This document shows, one piece after another, positions 1-7,787 of a DNA stretch of 45,649 nucleotides. The notes under the pieces were generated by a model. It was not told the DNA's origin and searched no databases. It saw nothing but the letters and a program-made list of their open reading frames with translations. This DNA comes from Candidatus Wirthbacteria bacterium. GTDB lineage: Bacteria; Patescibacteriota; CG2-30-54-11. Every line of letters begins with the position of its first letter. Position 1 is the stretch's first letter. The stretch covers positions 1 through 45,649 of the forward strand of contig CAISZI010000031.1 of NCBI GenBank assembly GCA_903889905.1, read 5' to 3'. A program made the translations under genes and the position numbers.

Positions 1-720
1 GAATGTCACCATATTCCCGCCAAAACTTTTCGTGAAGCGATCGTTCATTTCAATCCGTATTATCTCTACGGACTGACGGCGACTCCCAAGCGAAAACATA
101 ATGACGAAAAACTTATTTTCATCTATGTCGGGGATATCATCTCGGCGATCGATGGACAAACACAATCGATGAGCAGATCACAGGAACTGGAGGTCGAAAT
201 CCGAGAAACAGCGCTGACCGTACCTTTTGATTACCGGATTGATGATTTTCAAACCCTATCAAAAATTCTAACCTATGACACCAGTCGCAACCATCTGATC
301 GTCGAGGACGTATTGATGCAGATCAAGAAAAACAAACGAGTGCTGATCCTGACAGAGAGAAAAGAACATGTTGATGTGCTCGAATTGTATTTGAAAGGGC
401 ATTGCGAAGTCATCACGATGACAGGAAATGACTCTGCGTCGCAACGAAAGATAAAAATGGAACAAGTGACTCTGGGACATTATCAAGTACTACTCGCCAC
501 CGGGCAACTTTTTGGCGAAGGACTTGACGTTGCTGATTTAGACGTTCTTTGCCTCGCCTATCCATTCTCATTTGAAGGCAAACTCATTCAGTATATTGGC
601 CGCATACAACGTTCATCTGGAACCAAGTTGGTGATTGATTATAGAGACAAGCAAATCGACTATTTCGAAAAAATGTTCAAGAAAAGAAACAAATATTACA
701 AAAAAAATGCGACTCGTTAG
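1..720 (+). CDS. DEAD/DEAH-box superfamily II helicase, C-terminal part (5' end outside window)
   Basis: The frame is open from base 1 and stops at 720, so only about 239 C-terminal residues are visible. The fragment starts inside motif II (ECHH, the end of a DECHH box), then has motif III-like GLTATPKRK at about residues 24-32 and helicase C-terminal motifs (LLATGQLFGEGLDV, then QYIGRIQR as motif VI). It is therefore an ATP-dependent nucleic-acid translocase of the XPB/type III restriction class. The DECHHIP arrangement followed by GLTATPKRK is seen in helicases of the TOTE-type conflict systems and in stand-alone restriction-type helicases; without the N-terminus I cannot choose. It sits at the edge of an accessory region with a Fic gene and an AbiE pair, which fits a defence role. 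The internal ATG at 169 is not the true start. Confidence 0.8.
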   Translation, partial: ECHHIPAKTFREAIVHFNPYYLYGLTATPKRKHNDEKLIFIYVGDIISAIDGQTQSMSRSQELEVEIRETALTVPFDYRIDDFQTLSKILTYDTSRNHLIVEDVLMQIKKNKRVLILTERKEHVDVLELYLKGHCEVITMTGNDSASQRKIKMEQVTLGHYQVLLATGQLFGEGLDVADLDVLCLAYPFSFEGKLIQYIGRIQRSSGTKLVIDYRDKQIDYFEKMFKKRNKYYKKNATR

Positions 721-758
721 TGTGATTCGAGGCGGACCATTATTTTCAAATTCATCAA

Positions 759-1841
759 TTACTTACTCAGCAATTGAATCAGTTTGATATTGCTGAAAAT
801 TCGATACCTGCCAAGTTTACTTTCCTGCAAGATACCCAATTTGGATGTTGATAATTCCGTCAGGTAGCGCGTGGCAGTTTCGCGATGAATTTTCATTTCC
901 TCCGAGAGTTTACTTGGCGTGATCACCGGAAACCGATACAGAACCTCCAGGAATTCAGCTGAATAGATAGTACGGAATTTTTCTCTGACCAACTCTTTTT
1001 GGTTTTCCAGTAGTTTAATCATGGCAAGAAGGGATTCTTTGGTTGCTTTGGCCTGCTGATAAAACCCGTCCAGCATGTAACTGACGTAATCATTCCATTT
1101 GTCTGATTGCGTTACGCCTCGCAGATATTTGTAATATTCAGATTTCCTCTTGGTGATGTAATTGCTGATGAACAAAATCGGATAAGTGAGCAGTTCCGAT
1201 TGCACCAGAAACAGGACCATCAGAATCCGCCCTGTACGGCCATTGCCATCGTCAAACGGGTGGATGGATTCGAACTGATAATGGCCAATGATATTACGAA
1301 TCAACGGATCCAGGCCATCGTCTGACGTATTCATAAAGGTTTCCCAATTGCTGATGAATCCGGGAATCCTCGCTGCAATCGGCGGCATATAGACGATTTT
1401 ACCTGTCGCACTGTTTTGCAATGCATTCTGACCCAGCCGATAATCCGCCTTGAACCGAGGGATTAAGCGGGAAGCAATCCCAAGTATTAGCCGACTACTG
1501 ATTGGAACTCGCTTCAACTGATCAAATCCCCAAAGAATCGCTTCGCGATAGTAGAGTACTTCCTTGTCGGGTTCCTTGCGTTCTGATTCCGGCAATAGTT
1601 GATTACGTAGCGCTTCAACAACCGTTGTGACGATATTTTCTATTTCTGAACTGGCAACCGACTCACGCAAAATGCTTGGAGACAGCAACAGGAGAGGATT
1701 AGGAACGCCAATACTGATGCCTTTGAGTTCAGCCAGTTCGCTGCGGGCTTTGATGAGCAAGTCAAAAATTTCTTTACTGTTGAAATCGATCTTGGGTGGT
1801 AGCAACGCCAAATCGTGGGGATATGCTGGATTGATCGACAT
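759..1841 (-). CDS. Fic family AMP-transferase-like protein with C-terminal winged helix
   Basis: A 360-residue protein with the full Fic active-site motif HPFDDGNGRTGR at about residues 194-205. Fic enzymes usually transfer AMP to hydroxyl side chains of target proteins. An inhibitory-helix motif of the class II type, SSEIEN, is at about residues 64-69, so the enzyme is probably self-inhibited. The last ~70 residues (TPSKLSEEMKIHRETATRYL) look like a winged helix-turn-helix, suggesting it binds its own promoter. I place the start at the ATG of MSINPAY because AGGAG lies 5 bases upstream; the frame extends 48 bases further but through the operator-like palindrome. Neighbours are defence-type genes. 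The target protein cannot be predicted. Confidence 0.88.
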   Translation of the reverse strand: MSINPAYPHDLALLPPKIDFNSKEIFDLLIKARSELAELKGISIGVPNPLLLLSPSILRESVASSEIENIVTTVVEALRNQLLPESERKEPDKEVLYYREAILWGFDQLKRVPISSRLILGIASRLIPRFKADYRLGQNALQNSATGKIVYMPPIAARIPGFISNWETFMNTSDDGLDPLIRNIIGHYQFESIHPFDDGNGRTGRILMVLFLVQSELLTYPILFISNYITKRKSEYYKYLRGVTQSDKWNDYVSYMLDGFYQQAKATKESLLAMIKLLENQKELVREKFRTIYSAEFLEVLYRFPVITPSKLSEEMKIHRETATRYLTELSTSKLGILQESKLGRYRIFSNIKLIQLLSK

Positions 1842-1851
1842 GTCAGCTCCT

Positions 1852-1899
1852 ATATGCTGGATTTTTCTATATTTTCCAGCATATCTCAATTTGTGTCAA
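1852..1899 (-). promoter_or_regulatory. Promoter -35 and 10-bp inverted repeat upstream of fic
   Basis: A perfect inverted repeat, ATATGCTGGA (1852-1861) and TCCAGCATAT (1875-1884), with a 13-base A/T spacer, lies directly upstream of the fic Shine-Dalgarno. A consensus -35 TTGACA reads leftward at 1894-1899, so the palindrome covers the expected -10 and transcription start. This is the layout of an autorepressor operator; the likely ligand is the C-terminal winged helix of Fic itself (inference). Confidence 0.6.
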
Positions 1900-1913
1900 G
1901 TCTTTGGACAATA

Positions 1914-1966
1914 GATGTATACAAACCAGCCCACTTTGAATACCTCTCGTCAACCAATGTATACAA
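1914..1966. repeat. Two copies of TGTATACAAA upstream of fic
   Basis: TGTATACAAA occurs near 1916 and again near 1958, each centred on the palindrome GTATAC. They lie between the fic promoter and the AbiEii terminator. They may be binding sites for an unidentified regulator, or chance A/T-rich repeats. Confidence 0.3.
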
Positions 1967-1991
1967 AGTGATTAACTAAAGAATCGGGCAC

Positions 1992-2019
1992 AAAAAAAAA
2001 CCACTCTTATCGGGTGGTT
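1992..2019 (-). terminator. Rho-independent terminator downstream of abiEii
   Basis: On the minus strand, AACCAC and GTGGTT pair around a short loop and are followed by nine T. It lies about 110 bases after the AbiEii stop codon and reads in the same direction, so it should end the AbiE transcript before the fic promoter. Confidence 0.7.
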
Positions 2020-2066
2020 CAAATTGTCTACTTTGACCATGGCCATGAGCGAGTCAGCGAGTCGAA

Positions 2067-2107
2067 TGGCTGCGAACCGTGAAAACTGTTCGTACTTATT
2101 ACATGGG
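2067..2107 (+). repeat. Type B tail repeat, copy 1
   Basis: About 41 bases beginning TGGCTGCGAACCGTGAAAAC, repeated with divergence at 4437-4476 and 3572-3611. Read in the frame starting TGG CTG, the copies encode related peptides (WLRTVKTVRTYY, LRTVKAVRTYY, WLRNVDAVRIHY), which suggests they are gene-tail remnants rather than structural repeats. The shared TGGCTG is also the start of the tRNA-Gln attachment core. Confidence 0.5.
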
Positions 2108-2131
2108 AACAAGCGGTGCTAGATAATCTTT

Positions 2132-2845
2132 TTAGGTGGATTGCTTATCACCTTCAACCAATACATTCAGCAAAAAAATGGTATCTTTTCGAAGACTTGC
2201 TCTTGCCCAATCTTTTTGTCCGGGCGTGAGCAACTCTCCTAAACCACTCAAAATGGAACGATCACTCAATTTTTTCAATTGACTGATGCATTTTAGGACA
2301 AGATCTGTAAATGGTATCTTGGCTCTTTGCTCTACAATTCCCTTATTAATACCCCAATGGCTTTTTAGAAAAAACCAGACATCGTATATATCCCGACTGG
2401 TTTTACCAATCCTTTCATACATCGCCATCAATTTGTGGGCAAACATATCCTCCCTGACCATGACAAGCATGGAAACACCCAAATAAGTCAAAATCTCAAA
2501 ACGAGACCCGAAAGATCGAAGATTGATCTCAATTTTGATATGAGAGGCGCCTGATTCATATGACAGTACCGCTAATAAAGTATTTCTCTTCCTCTGCGCT
2601 TCTTGCACTGTCCCATAGTGACTGGCTATTTGTTCTACCTTGGCAAATACATATTCCGCCTTGGTCTCATCCAGCAGATCAAAGTCCAACTCGACAGAAA
2701 ATCTTTCCAACCCATAGAACAAAAAGGCGGCCGTTCCTCCTTTGAATCCGAGGACGGAGGCTATCGAGGTATCGGAATAAATCTCCTTCAGAATTTGGAG
2801 AAGGATTGTCTTGTGTCTGGCTGCATTGAGCGAAGAGACAGTCAT
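2132..2845 (-). CDS. AbiEii-type nucleotidyltransferase toxin
   Basis: A 237-residue protein with the nucleotidyltransferase signature FKGGTAAFLFYGLERFS followed by ELDFDLL near residues 34-57. AbiEii toxins are nucleotidyltransferases that stop growth upon phage infection and are countered by the AbiEi partner. The usual first acidic residue of the DxD-like motif is Glu here (SVELDFD), a conservative change. A later MVREDMFAHKLMAMYER segment matches the conserved lysine-containing helix of the family, and TSRDIYDVWFF follows it. Its start overlaps the stop of the partner gene by four bases, so the two are translationally coupled. Confidence 0.87.
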   Translation of the reverse strand: MTVSSLNAARHKTILLQILKEIYSDTSIASVLGFKGGTAAFLFYGLERFSVELDFDLLDETKAEYVFAKVEQIASHYGTVQEAQRKRNTLLAVLSYESGASHIKIEINLRSFGSRFEILTYLGVSMLVMVREDMFAHKLMAMYERIGKTSRDIYDVWFFLKSHWGINKGIVEQRAKIPFTDLVLKCISQLKKLSDRSILSGLGELLTPGQKDWARASLRKDTIFLLNVLVEGDKQST

Positions 2846-3438
2846 TTGTTGGCTTCATTAAACGAATAAAACTCTCTGACCTTGGCCTCCATACGTTTAT
2901 TCCCATACATGGGCAGCAATTGGAACACTTTCTCCCAATTCAACGAGAGAAGATTGTCGAAGTGATAGTCTTTTTGAATATAGATGGTATCCAAAAAAGC
3001 TCGTTCAGGAGTTGCGATAGAACAACCATTTTCCTGAATGATACCCGCTGGTTCTATTAGTACAGTGTTCTTTATCTTGCGGTAGTGATAAGTTTGGTTA
3101 TCAACAATGATCTCTCGGGTCAGGTAAGATGCCACGAAAATCTGGTCATAATGCTGAAAATTAATTCCACTTTTGACCAGGACCGTCTCGAAACTGACAT
3201 ACGATGGAATAAATATCCGACTGGCCAGTTCCAATTCTTCATAATTCTTGTCTTTGGCATAGATCGCACGTCTAATTCTATAAAGTCCTCCGGTCCGGAC
3301 ATAGTAGTTGACCATTTCAATCGCAGCTTTGGTGTTGGTAGTACCCCACAGCAAACAAATATCTCGAAAAGAAAATACCGTTCGGGGTGATCGGAGGATA
3401 GCAGAAAGTGTTTTTTTCTCGTGTATCATCGTCTGCAC
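2842..3438 (-). CDS. AbiEi-like antitoxin / transcriptional regulator
   Basis: A 198-residue protein placed first in a two-gene operon with AbiEii and overlapping it by four bases. The N-terminal ~70 residues form a winged helix-turn-helix (FSFRDICLLWGTTNTKAAIEMVNYYVRTGGLYRIRRAIYA), followed by the family's C-terminal region (ASRIFIPSYVSFETVL, then CSIATPERAFLDTIY). AbiEi proteins repress the operon and neutralise AbiEii without stable complex formation (type IV). The start is uncertain: GTG at 3438 or ATG at 3429; neither has a clear Shine-Dalgarno and the predicted transcript start is only about 20-30 bases away, so near-leaderless translation is possible. Confidence 0.83.
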   Translation of the reverse strand: MQTMIHEKKTLSAILRSPRTVFSFRDICLLWGTTNTKAAIEMVNYYVRTGGLYRIRRAIYAKDKNYEELELASRIFIPSYVSFETVLVKSGINFQHYDQIFVASYLTREIIVDNQTYHYRKIKNTVLIEPAGIIQENGCSIATPERAFLDTIYIQKDYHFDNLLSLNWEKVFQLLPMYGNKRMEAKVREFYSFNEANK

Positions 3439-3495
3439 ATTGAATAAAATTCAATATCTGGTTCATATTTTAGTACATCTTTTCATTATTTTCAA
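3439..3495 (-). promoter_or_regulatory. AbiE operon promoter and operator
   Basis: Leftward -35 TTGAAA (3490-3495), 17-base spacer, -10 TAAAAT (3467-3472). Immediately downstream, ATTGAA and TTCAAT (3439-3455) form a palindrome with a 5-base centre overlapping the expected transcript start. This fits autorepression by AbiEi. Confidence 0.6.
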
Positions 3496-3522
3496 ATATC
3501 AACAAACGTCGCAGACAAAAAA

Positions 3523-3550
3523 ACGCCATTCTAATCACTTAGAATGGCGT
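3523..3550 (-). terminator. Terminator hairpin after the 182-residue gene
   Basis: A perfect 12-bp stem (ACGCCATTCTAA / TTAGAATGGCGT) with loop TCAC, followed leftward by seven T. It ends the transcript of the gene at 3655-4203. Confidence 0.75.
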
Positions 3551-3611
3551 CATATCAACAATAAAAGGCTATGGCTGCGAAACGTTGACGCTGTTAGAAT
3601 CCATTACATCC
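3543..3611 (+). repeat. Mosaic repeat joining type A flank to type B tail
   Basis: The first 16 bases, ATGGCGTCATATCAAC, are the same as those at 6279 and nearly the same at 4299 (type A left flank). From TGGCTG at 3572 the sequence switches to the type B tail found at 2067 and 4437. The switch point coincides with the beginning of the tRNA-Gln attachment core, as expected if recombination joined different element ends there. Confidence 0.5.
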
Positions 3612-3654
3612 AAATCCAATCCATTTCTTGATGGGTCGATTAATCTTTCTCAGC

Positions 3655-4203
3655 CTACTTATTTTTGTTCCCAATCCGTTCCAATGCCGCACGAATACCT
3701 TCGTGTCCTGCTGCATAAGCCGCAGCCTTTTCCGGATAAAGAATACAAAATGCATCCCATTGTTGCATTCTTGCCGCAACTCCTAAACTGCTCAACCGTT
3801 CCAATGTCTTTTCTGGCTCTCGGTAATCCCCAAAATTCCGATTAGCTTGCACCGTGCTAGCTTCTTCAAATGTTCGTACCAGTGGATCAGAATTTAGATC
3901 TTGATAAATTCGTTTCGACTCAATTGTTTTATATTGTATAAACCGCTCGGGATAAAGTTCTCGATATCTGGCGCGTGCTGCCGAAGAAATGGTCTGAGCT
4001 TGAGGATTGGTGGTGTCTCCCATCATAAAATCCTGCCAACCAGCGCTAAACTTTGGAGACTCCGGATGATGGGTTTCCCATTGTTTCTGTATTTGAGCTT
4101 GTAACTCCAGATAGGTTGGATCTTGTTCTAATCCAACCGCAAATCCGTCTTGCAAATCATTTGTTTGGTTACCTTCTGATAGCCTGTCTGTTATTTGCGT
4201 CAT
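3655..4203 (-). CDS. Hypothetical protein, 182 residues
   Basis: I do not recognise this protein. It is polar, predicted mostly helical and without a signal peptide or membrane segment. Two stretches resemble each other in pattern (ARARYRELYPERFIQYK and MQQWDAFCILYPEKAAAYA), possibly a duplicated short helical motif with a conserved YPE turn. It stands alone between the AbiE operon and repeat copies, reads leftward and has its own terminator at 3523-3550. It may be cargo of one of the older integrated elements. Confidence 0.6.
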   Translation of the reverse strand: MTQITDRLSEGNQTNDLQDGFAVGLEQDPTYLELQAQIQKQWETHHPESPKFSAGWQDFMMGDTTNPQAQTISSAARARYRELYPERFIQYKTIESKRIYQDLNSDPLVRTFEEASTVQANRNFGDYREPEKTLERLSSLGVAARMQQWDAFCILYPEKAAAYAAGHEGIRAALERIGNKNK

Positions 4204-4298
4204 TTATCACCTCTACACTTAATATTTTTTAAGTACTACCATGATTTTATATTATATCAAGGAATATCAAATTAACAAAACATCCAAAAACAGTCAGG

Positions 4299-4383
4299 AT
4301 GGCTTCATATCAATTAATTTTTCGTGGCTATGGGATAGGGATTTCCCATTGCGTCTGGCTCCATGGGACCTTGCTTCTCATCC
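4299..4383 (+). repeat. Type A att-like repeat, copy 1 (degenerate attachment site plus recombinase tail)
   Basis: These 85 bases align without gaps to 6279-6363 (about 84% identical by eye). Bases 4325-4343 match the tRNA-Gln 3'-end core at 17 of 19 positions. In the frame of the core, the sequence downstream encodes WLWDRDFPLRLAPWDLASHP, 16 of 20 residues identical to the tail encoded at the left end of the 16.8 kb element. I read it as the attachment site of an older related element. Confidence 0.6.
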
Positions 4384-4436
4384 ATATCTACTTAAGCGTT
4401 CTTTATGTATCAATGACTTATTCTCGTTATTCTTTG

Positions 4437-4476
4437 TCTGCGAACCGTGAAAGCTGTTCGAACTTATTACATCGGG
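4437..4476 (+). repeat. Type B tail repeat, copy 2
   Basis: TCTGCGAACCGTGAAAGC onward, closely related to 2067-2107. It lies about 55 bases after the type A copy. The rest of the 467-base gap 4204-4670 holds no gene I can support; TACAAT near 4602 could be the -10 of the next gene. Confidence 0.45.
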
Positions 4477-4670
4477 AAGTAGTTTTCTGTGTAATGAACC
4501 GGTGGTCGCTAAAAGGTCAAAAAATACTGAATAAAACTAAATAACCAATTGGCTATTTGGTCTGTCTTTCAAGCATATCCTGAATTAACCCGGGTACTTT
4601 ATGGTACAATATATTTCAAATAAAAAAATGTTCACATTAATCAGTTATCATTACATCATGGGGTAAAGAA

Positions 4671-6260
4671 ATGATTGACTGGGAAAACGGTTTGCCCGAC
4701 TCTAATATTCTTGCATGTCTCTCCCTGGAACAGACAATGCCAATGCAAACTCAGTTGTCCGATTTTTTAGTCGCGGGTAGACGCACCCATGCCAGGCCGC
4801 AATCGAGCGTCGATTATCGCTGGTCTGAAAACCATCCCGGCAAAATTCGCTTTGGTTTAAGCACAATCGACATTGCCGACAATGAAGCTGCCGTCGAACG
4901 CTGTCGCCGACAAAACGTCGAAATCGGAAGACTTATAAGCGCCAAAATCAACTTGAATAAGCATCAACGTAAAACGTACGCACCCTTCAACGGTCCGGAG
5001 ACCTGCGGTGCATTGACGCCGGTGACGATTGCAACAGATCAGCTTCCGATCGGTAGTATCCAGGAAATAATGCAACAGTATAATAATGATTATTTTCGAA
5101 CTTTATATCTGCATGACAAGGCTGCGTTAGGCTATTCTTATACTGGGACACTTGAAGACTTGGGGATACTCGGAGCAGCATTGATTTGGGACATCGAGCA
5201 TATTCAAAATGGCCAACTTGATGCCATCCAGATGATCGATGATGAAGGTAGCATTGTGGACAATCCTTATCCACAAATCGATTACCCTGGAATCAAAATA
5301 CTATACAAGGCAGACGGACAGGAAAGGTCTCATACCCAATACAGTTATGGTTTGGGGCATTATCCCGAATGGCTTCAGCAGCAATTGTTTAATGAAGATT
5401 CCCCCTATGACATACTTTATCTGCGAGGAACTCATTGTTTCACAACAAGTCAAGCGCAGCAATTAGAATACTATATCCATCTAATGTTTGTAGCACCTTA
5501 TGGCTTTGTGGTTGCCGATACGGATAGAGTAAGTCTTACAATGAATATGCCTTACGGACCAAGTTATTATATCTCCAGCGTAGATCTACCAGAGGATGTT
5601 AGATATGGTTATGCGTCCAAAGACGCCCTTTTTACTTCACCCTCTTCCACCGTCGGGCGAGAAGGAAAAGTCTATTTGATGAACAGGTCAGAATGGCCCC
5701 CTGATAATACAAGGACTCTTGCCAATAAAATTTATAATGTGGGCAATCGACGAAACCGTGCCCACAAAAAAATGGAGGCACTTAAATGTTATTTGGAAGC
5801 GATTCGACTTGATCCAATTGATCTTCATAATACCCATAACGCTGCTGCTGTTTTGGAAGAACTGGGCGATTACTCATCTGCTTCAAACTATTTCAAACAG
5901 TGTGCTTTATTAACGAACGACAGAGACCAAATAGCTCACTATCTCCAACTTGCTGAACATTTAAGTGCAATGGAATCACGTGTTCATATTGATATTACTT
6001 CATTACTCTTAGAAACAAGTTCAGATCAGGAGATTAGTGCCTTGAAGACATGGGAGCTGACAGACTTGGACTCTCAAATTGGTCTGGCAAATAGAACTGG
6101 GCACCCTGAAGACAAACTTGCCTTTTGTCTTCAAGCGGCCCATATCTCACCTACCTCACCAAAATATTATGAATCAGCAGCCGCTGTTTTTGACAGTGCT
6201 GGTTACAGTGCCTTAGCGTCAAACATGAAACAAAAAGTAGAAGCACTTAGGCGTCGTTAA
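4671..6260 (+). CDS. Large orphan protein with C-terminal TPR-like repeats
   Basis: A 529-residue protein with no signal peptide. Residues ~1-350 have no fold I recognise; they are rich in aromatic residues and contain IWDIEHIQNGQLDAIQMIDD and YDILYLRGTHCF. Residues ~360-525 look like tetratricopeptide repeats (NRAHKKMEALKCYLEAIRLD, then NAAAVLEELGDYSSASNYF, and near the end YESAAAVFDSAGYSALASNM), usually protein-binding. The start follows GGGG at a spacing of 7. It is alone between two att-like repeats (4299 and 6279), so it is the only intact cargo of the ~2 kb segment between them. Function unknown; a defence or phage-related role is a guess from context. Confidence 0.65.
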   Translation: MIDWENGLPDSNILACLSLEQTMPMQTQLSDFLVAGRRTHARPQSSVDYRWSENHPGKIRFGLSTIDIADNEAAVERCRRQNVEIGRLISAKINLNKHQRKTYAPFNGPETCGALTPVTIATDQLPIGSIQEIMQQYNNDYFRTLYLHDKAALGYSYTGTLEDLGILGAALIWDIEHIQNGQLDAIQMIDDEGSIVDNPYPQIDYPGIKILYKADGQERSHTQYSYGLGHYPEWLQQQLFNEDSPYDILYLRGTHCFTTSQAQQLEYYIHLMFVAPYGFVVADTDRVSLTMNMPYGPSYYISSVDLPEDVRYGYASKDALFTSPSSTVGREGKVYLMNRSEWPPDNTRTLANKIYNVGNRRNRAHKKMEALKCYLEAIRLDPIDLHNTHNAAAVLEELGDYSSASNYFKQCALLTNDRDQIAHYLQLAEHLSAMESRVHIDITSLLLETSSDQEISALKTWELTDLDSQIGLANRTGHPEDKLAFCLQAAHISPTSPKYYESAAAVFDSAGYSALASNMKQKVEALRRR

Positions 6261-6278
6261 ATGTTTTTTATGAAAAAA

Positions 6279-6363
6279 TGGCGTCATATCAACCAAAAAT
6301 CCGTGGCTGGGGGATAGGGATTTCCCATTTCGCCTGACTACATGGGACCTTGCTTCTCATCCC
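6279..6363 (+). repeat. Type A att-like repeat, copy 2; left attachment site (attL) of the 16.8 kb element
   Basis: Bases 6305-6323 (TGGCTGGGGGATAGGGATT) are identical to bases 23119-23137, the last 19 bases of tRNA-Gln read antisense, in the same orientation. Downstream of the core the frame continues as FPFRLTTWDLASHP and stops at 6365-6367. This is the tail the recombinase would have in the excised circle. The left flank resembles that of copy 1 at 4299. Confidence 0.75.
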
Positions 6364-6459
6364 TGAATTCATTGGCTGGCTGTGGTGAACAACATTGTAA
6401 CGATCCTGCGCAACCACAAAGGGCATATTTACATACCTGACCTCAGACCAATCTAACCG

Positions 6460-7068
6460 TTAAACCCACCCAAACTGATGTGACACATACGCAACGACCA
6501 GCCCGCCGATGATGGTCAGGACAAAAGAAATGATTTTGAAACGCCACATAAGTCGTAGCACCTGCCAGATCAACCAAACTGGGTTAACATAATTCCATTT
6601 GTTGTTTCGACTGCCAGTACCATTCGGTTCCGGTTTCGATTCACGATCCGTAGCGTGACTAGGTACTGGTTTTGAATCAGCGGCCACAGTCGGATGAAGC
6701 ATTTTTTGTAAATCAGCATCCTCCATGGCGCTCAACTTCCCACTGATGTAGTTCAAGTCATCAATGACTGCGTCAATTGATTTCCCCACGCGCTGGAGCA
6801 CGTCTGCAGTAAAGGCATTTATGTATGGTGAGTACAAGCCACGATTTACACCATCAGAGAGCCGTGGTCTATTCCCAATTTTTTTAATTGGTTCTTCCAA
6901 TCTCGCATACGTCTGTGTGAGCTGAGCCCGAGCATCTGCTATCAATTCATGGTTTGTAACAGTATTGGCAAGAGCATCACGTGATGCAAGGCGGAGTTTC
7001 CGGTAATCGATGACTAAATCTTTGAAAGTCTGAATTTCTTGCTTTAGCTCTGTCAAATTCATAGCCAT
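6460..7068 (-). CDS. Hypothetical protein with C-terminal membrane segment
   Basis: About 202 residues if started at MAMNLTELK; the frame runs upstream to 7152 and would add a hydrophobic stretch (YAIMYIMFVLLSGLI). An N-terminal helical, coiled-coil-like part (about residues 1-60) is followed by a polar Pro/Ser-rich linker (KPVPSHATDRESKPEPNGTG) and one C-terminal transmembrane helix (IISFVLTIIGGLVVAYV). No family recognised. It is the last gene of the leftward set and is followed by the element's left end, so it may be a membrane-anchored effector or accessory protein of the element (inference only). Confidence 0.6.
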   Translation of the reverse strand: MAMNLTELKQEIQTFKDLVIDYRKLRLASRDALANTVTNHELIADARAQLTQTYARLEEPIKKIGNRPRLSDGVNRGLYSPYINAFTADVLQRVGKSIDAVIDDLNYISGKLSAMEDADLQKMLHPTVAADSKPVPSHATDRESKPEPNGTGSRNNKWNYVNPVWLIWQVLRLMWRFKIISFVLTIIGGLVVAYVSHQFGWV

Positions 7069-7162
7069 TTTCAGTCTCTTTTGGATTAAACCACTGAGCA
7101 AAACGAACATAATATACATTATTGCATATTTATGTTTCCAGTGCCGAACCATTAATCACCGT

Positions 7163-7348
7163 CTACCGAGTTTCATGTTGCAAGATATTGTCCAGATTCT
7201 TGCTTCCCTCCGCCTTTTGTTCCCTCTGCAATTCCAAAATCAGATCAGCCAGCCCGTAAAACGTCTCCAAGACCTGCTGGAGTTCGTCGTCGGAGTACTT
7301 TTGACCATTTTCCCCGAGTATCTTTCGCGCTTCTTCGACAGTAACCAC
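7163..7348 (-). CDS. Small conserved-looking protein, 61 residues
   Basis: Begins MVTVEEARKILGENGQKYSD and ends in a charged coil. The pattern of an ARKILG helix, a (Y)SDDEL turn and a hydrophobic LADLILEL helix suggests a compact three-helix protein. A GTG start is used with a G-rich Shine-Dalgarno-like stretch before it. It lies 21 bases from the next small gene upstream, so both are probably co-transcribed. Comparable tiny proteins accompany mobile elements in CPR genomes, from memory; function unknown. Confidence 0.6.
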   Translation of the reverse strand: MVTVEEARKILGENGQKYSDDELQQVLETFYGLADLILELQREQKAEGSKNLDNILQHETR

Positions 7349-7369
7349 CCTGCCCCCAGTTTAGTTTAC

Positions 7370-7543
7370 TTAACTACTTTTTTTAACGGTCGTCGCGTCT
7401 TTCGACATTTTGTGGTTGATAATCTTCTTAAACAAACCCATAACCCCCTCTGCCTGTTTCCGGGCTTCTTGGTCGGTCAGTTCTTCCCCAAATTTACGTT
7501 TGTAGATCACTTTGTAATCCTGAACAGCTTTGTCGGATAGCAT
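7370..7543 (-). CDS. Small element-associated protein, 57 residues
   Basis: The sequence MLSDKAVQDYKVIYKRKFGE followed by ELTDQEARKQAE matches, from memory, a very common small protein of CPR mobile elements that has no assigned function. The ATG at 7543 has GAG eight bases upstream; a GTG three codons earlier is possible. It is all-helical and probably a small DNA- or protein-binding accessory factor. Confidence 0.65.
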   Translation of the reverse strand: MLSDKAVQDYKVIYKRKFGEELTDQEARKQAEGVMGLFKKIINHKMSKDATTVKKSS

Positions 7544-7612
7544 AATAACCACTCGTGAAGTGAATTTATAATTCTAAACTGCCCCAATCTAAATGGATTA
7601 CCCACCCCTCGC

Positions 7613-7768
7613 TCACTCTTGGTTCTTCTCTTGATCTTCTTTCCTCTCTCTTGCTTGCTTGGCAATAAAAGAATCAACCGCAATTTCAGCCAATTGGCGT
7701 AAAAACCTTTCCACCTCTTCGTCGGGAGTGTCGTACGGTTGTACTTTTGGTGTCGGTATTGATGGCAT
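7613..7768 (-). CDS. Small protein, 51 residues
   Basis: A short frame starting MPSIPTPKVQPYDTPDEEVE, with a central amphipathic helix (RFLRQLAEIAVDSFIAKQAR) and a charged tail ending in E. It lies between the 57-residue gene and DUF3644, on the same strand, filling what would otherwise be a 240-base gap. The regular heptad-like hydrophobic pattern and tight spacing support it as real. Function unknown. Confidence 0.55.
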   Translation of the reverse strand: MPSIPTPKVQPYDTPDEEVERFLRQLAEIAVDSFIAKQARERKEDQEKNQE

Positions 7769-7787
7769 TATGTTACTAAGGTAATAA

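Noticed and set aside
4299-4383. tRNA pseudogene at the type A repeats
   Set aside because: Only the last 19 bases match tRNA-Gln; no anticodon or D arm can be folded, and the flanking sequence has a conserved protein frame.
4241-4450. Small gene of 69 residues
   Set aside because: The frame covers the type A repeat and reads as a recombinase-tail remnant; no independent start signal.
2067-6363. CRISPR array from the repeated units
   Set aside because: Copies are irregularly spaced, divergent and separated by genes; no spacers of uniform size.
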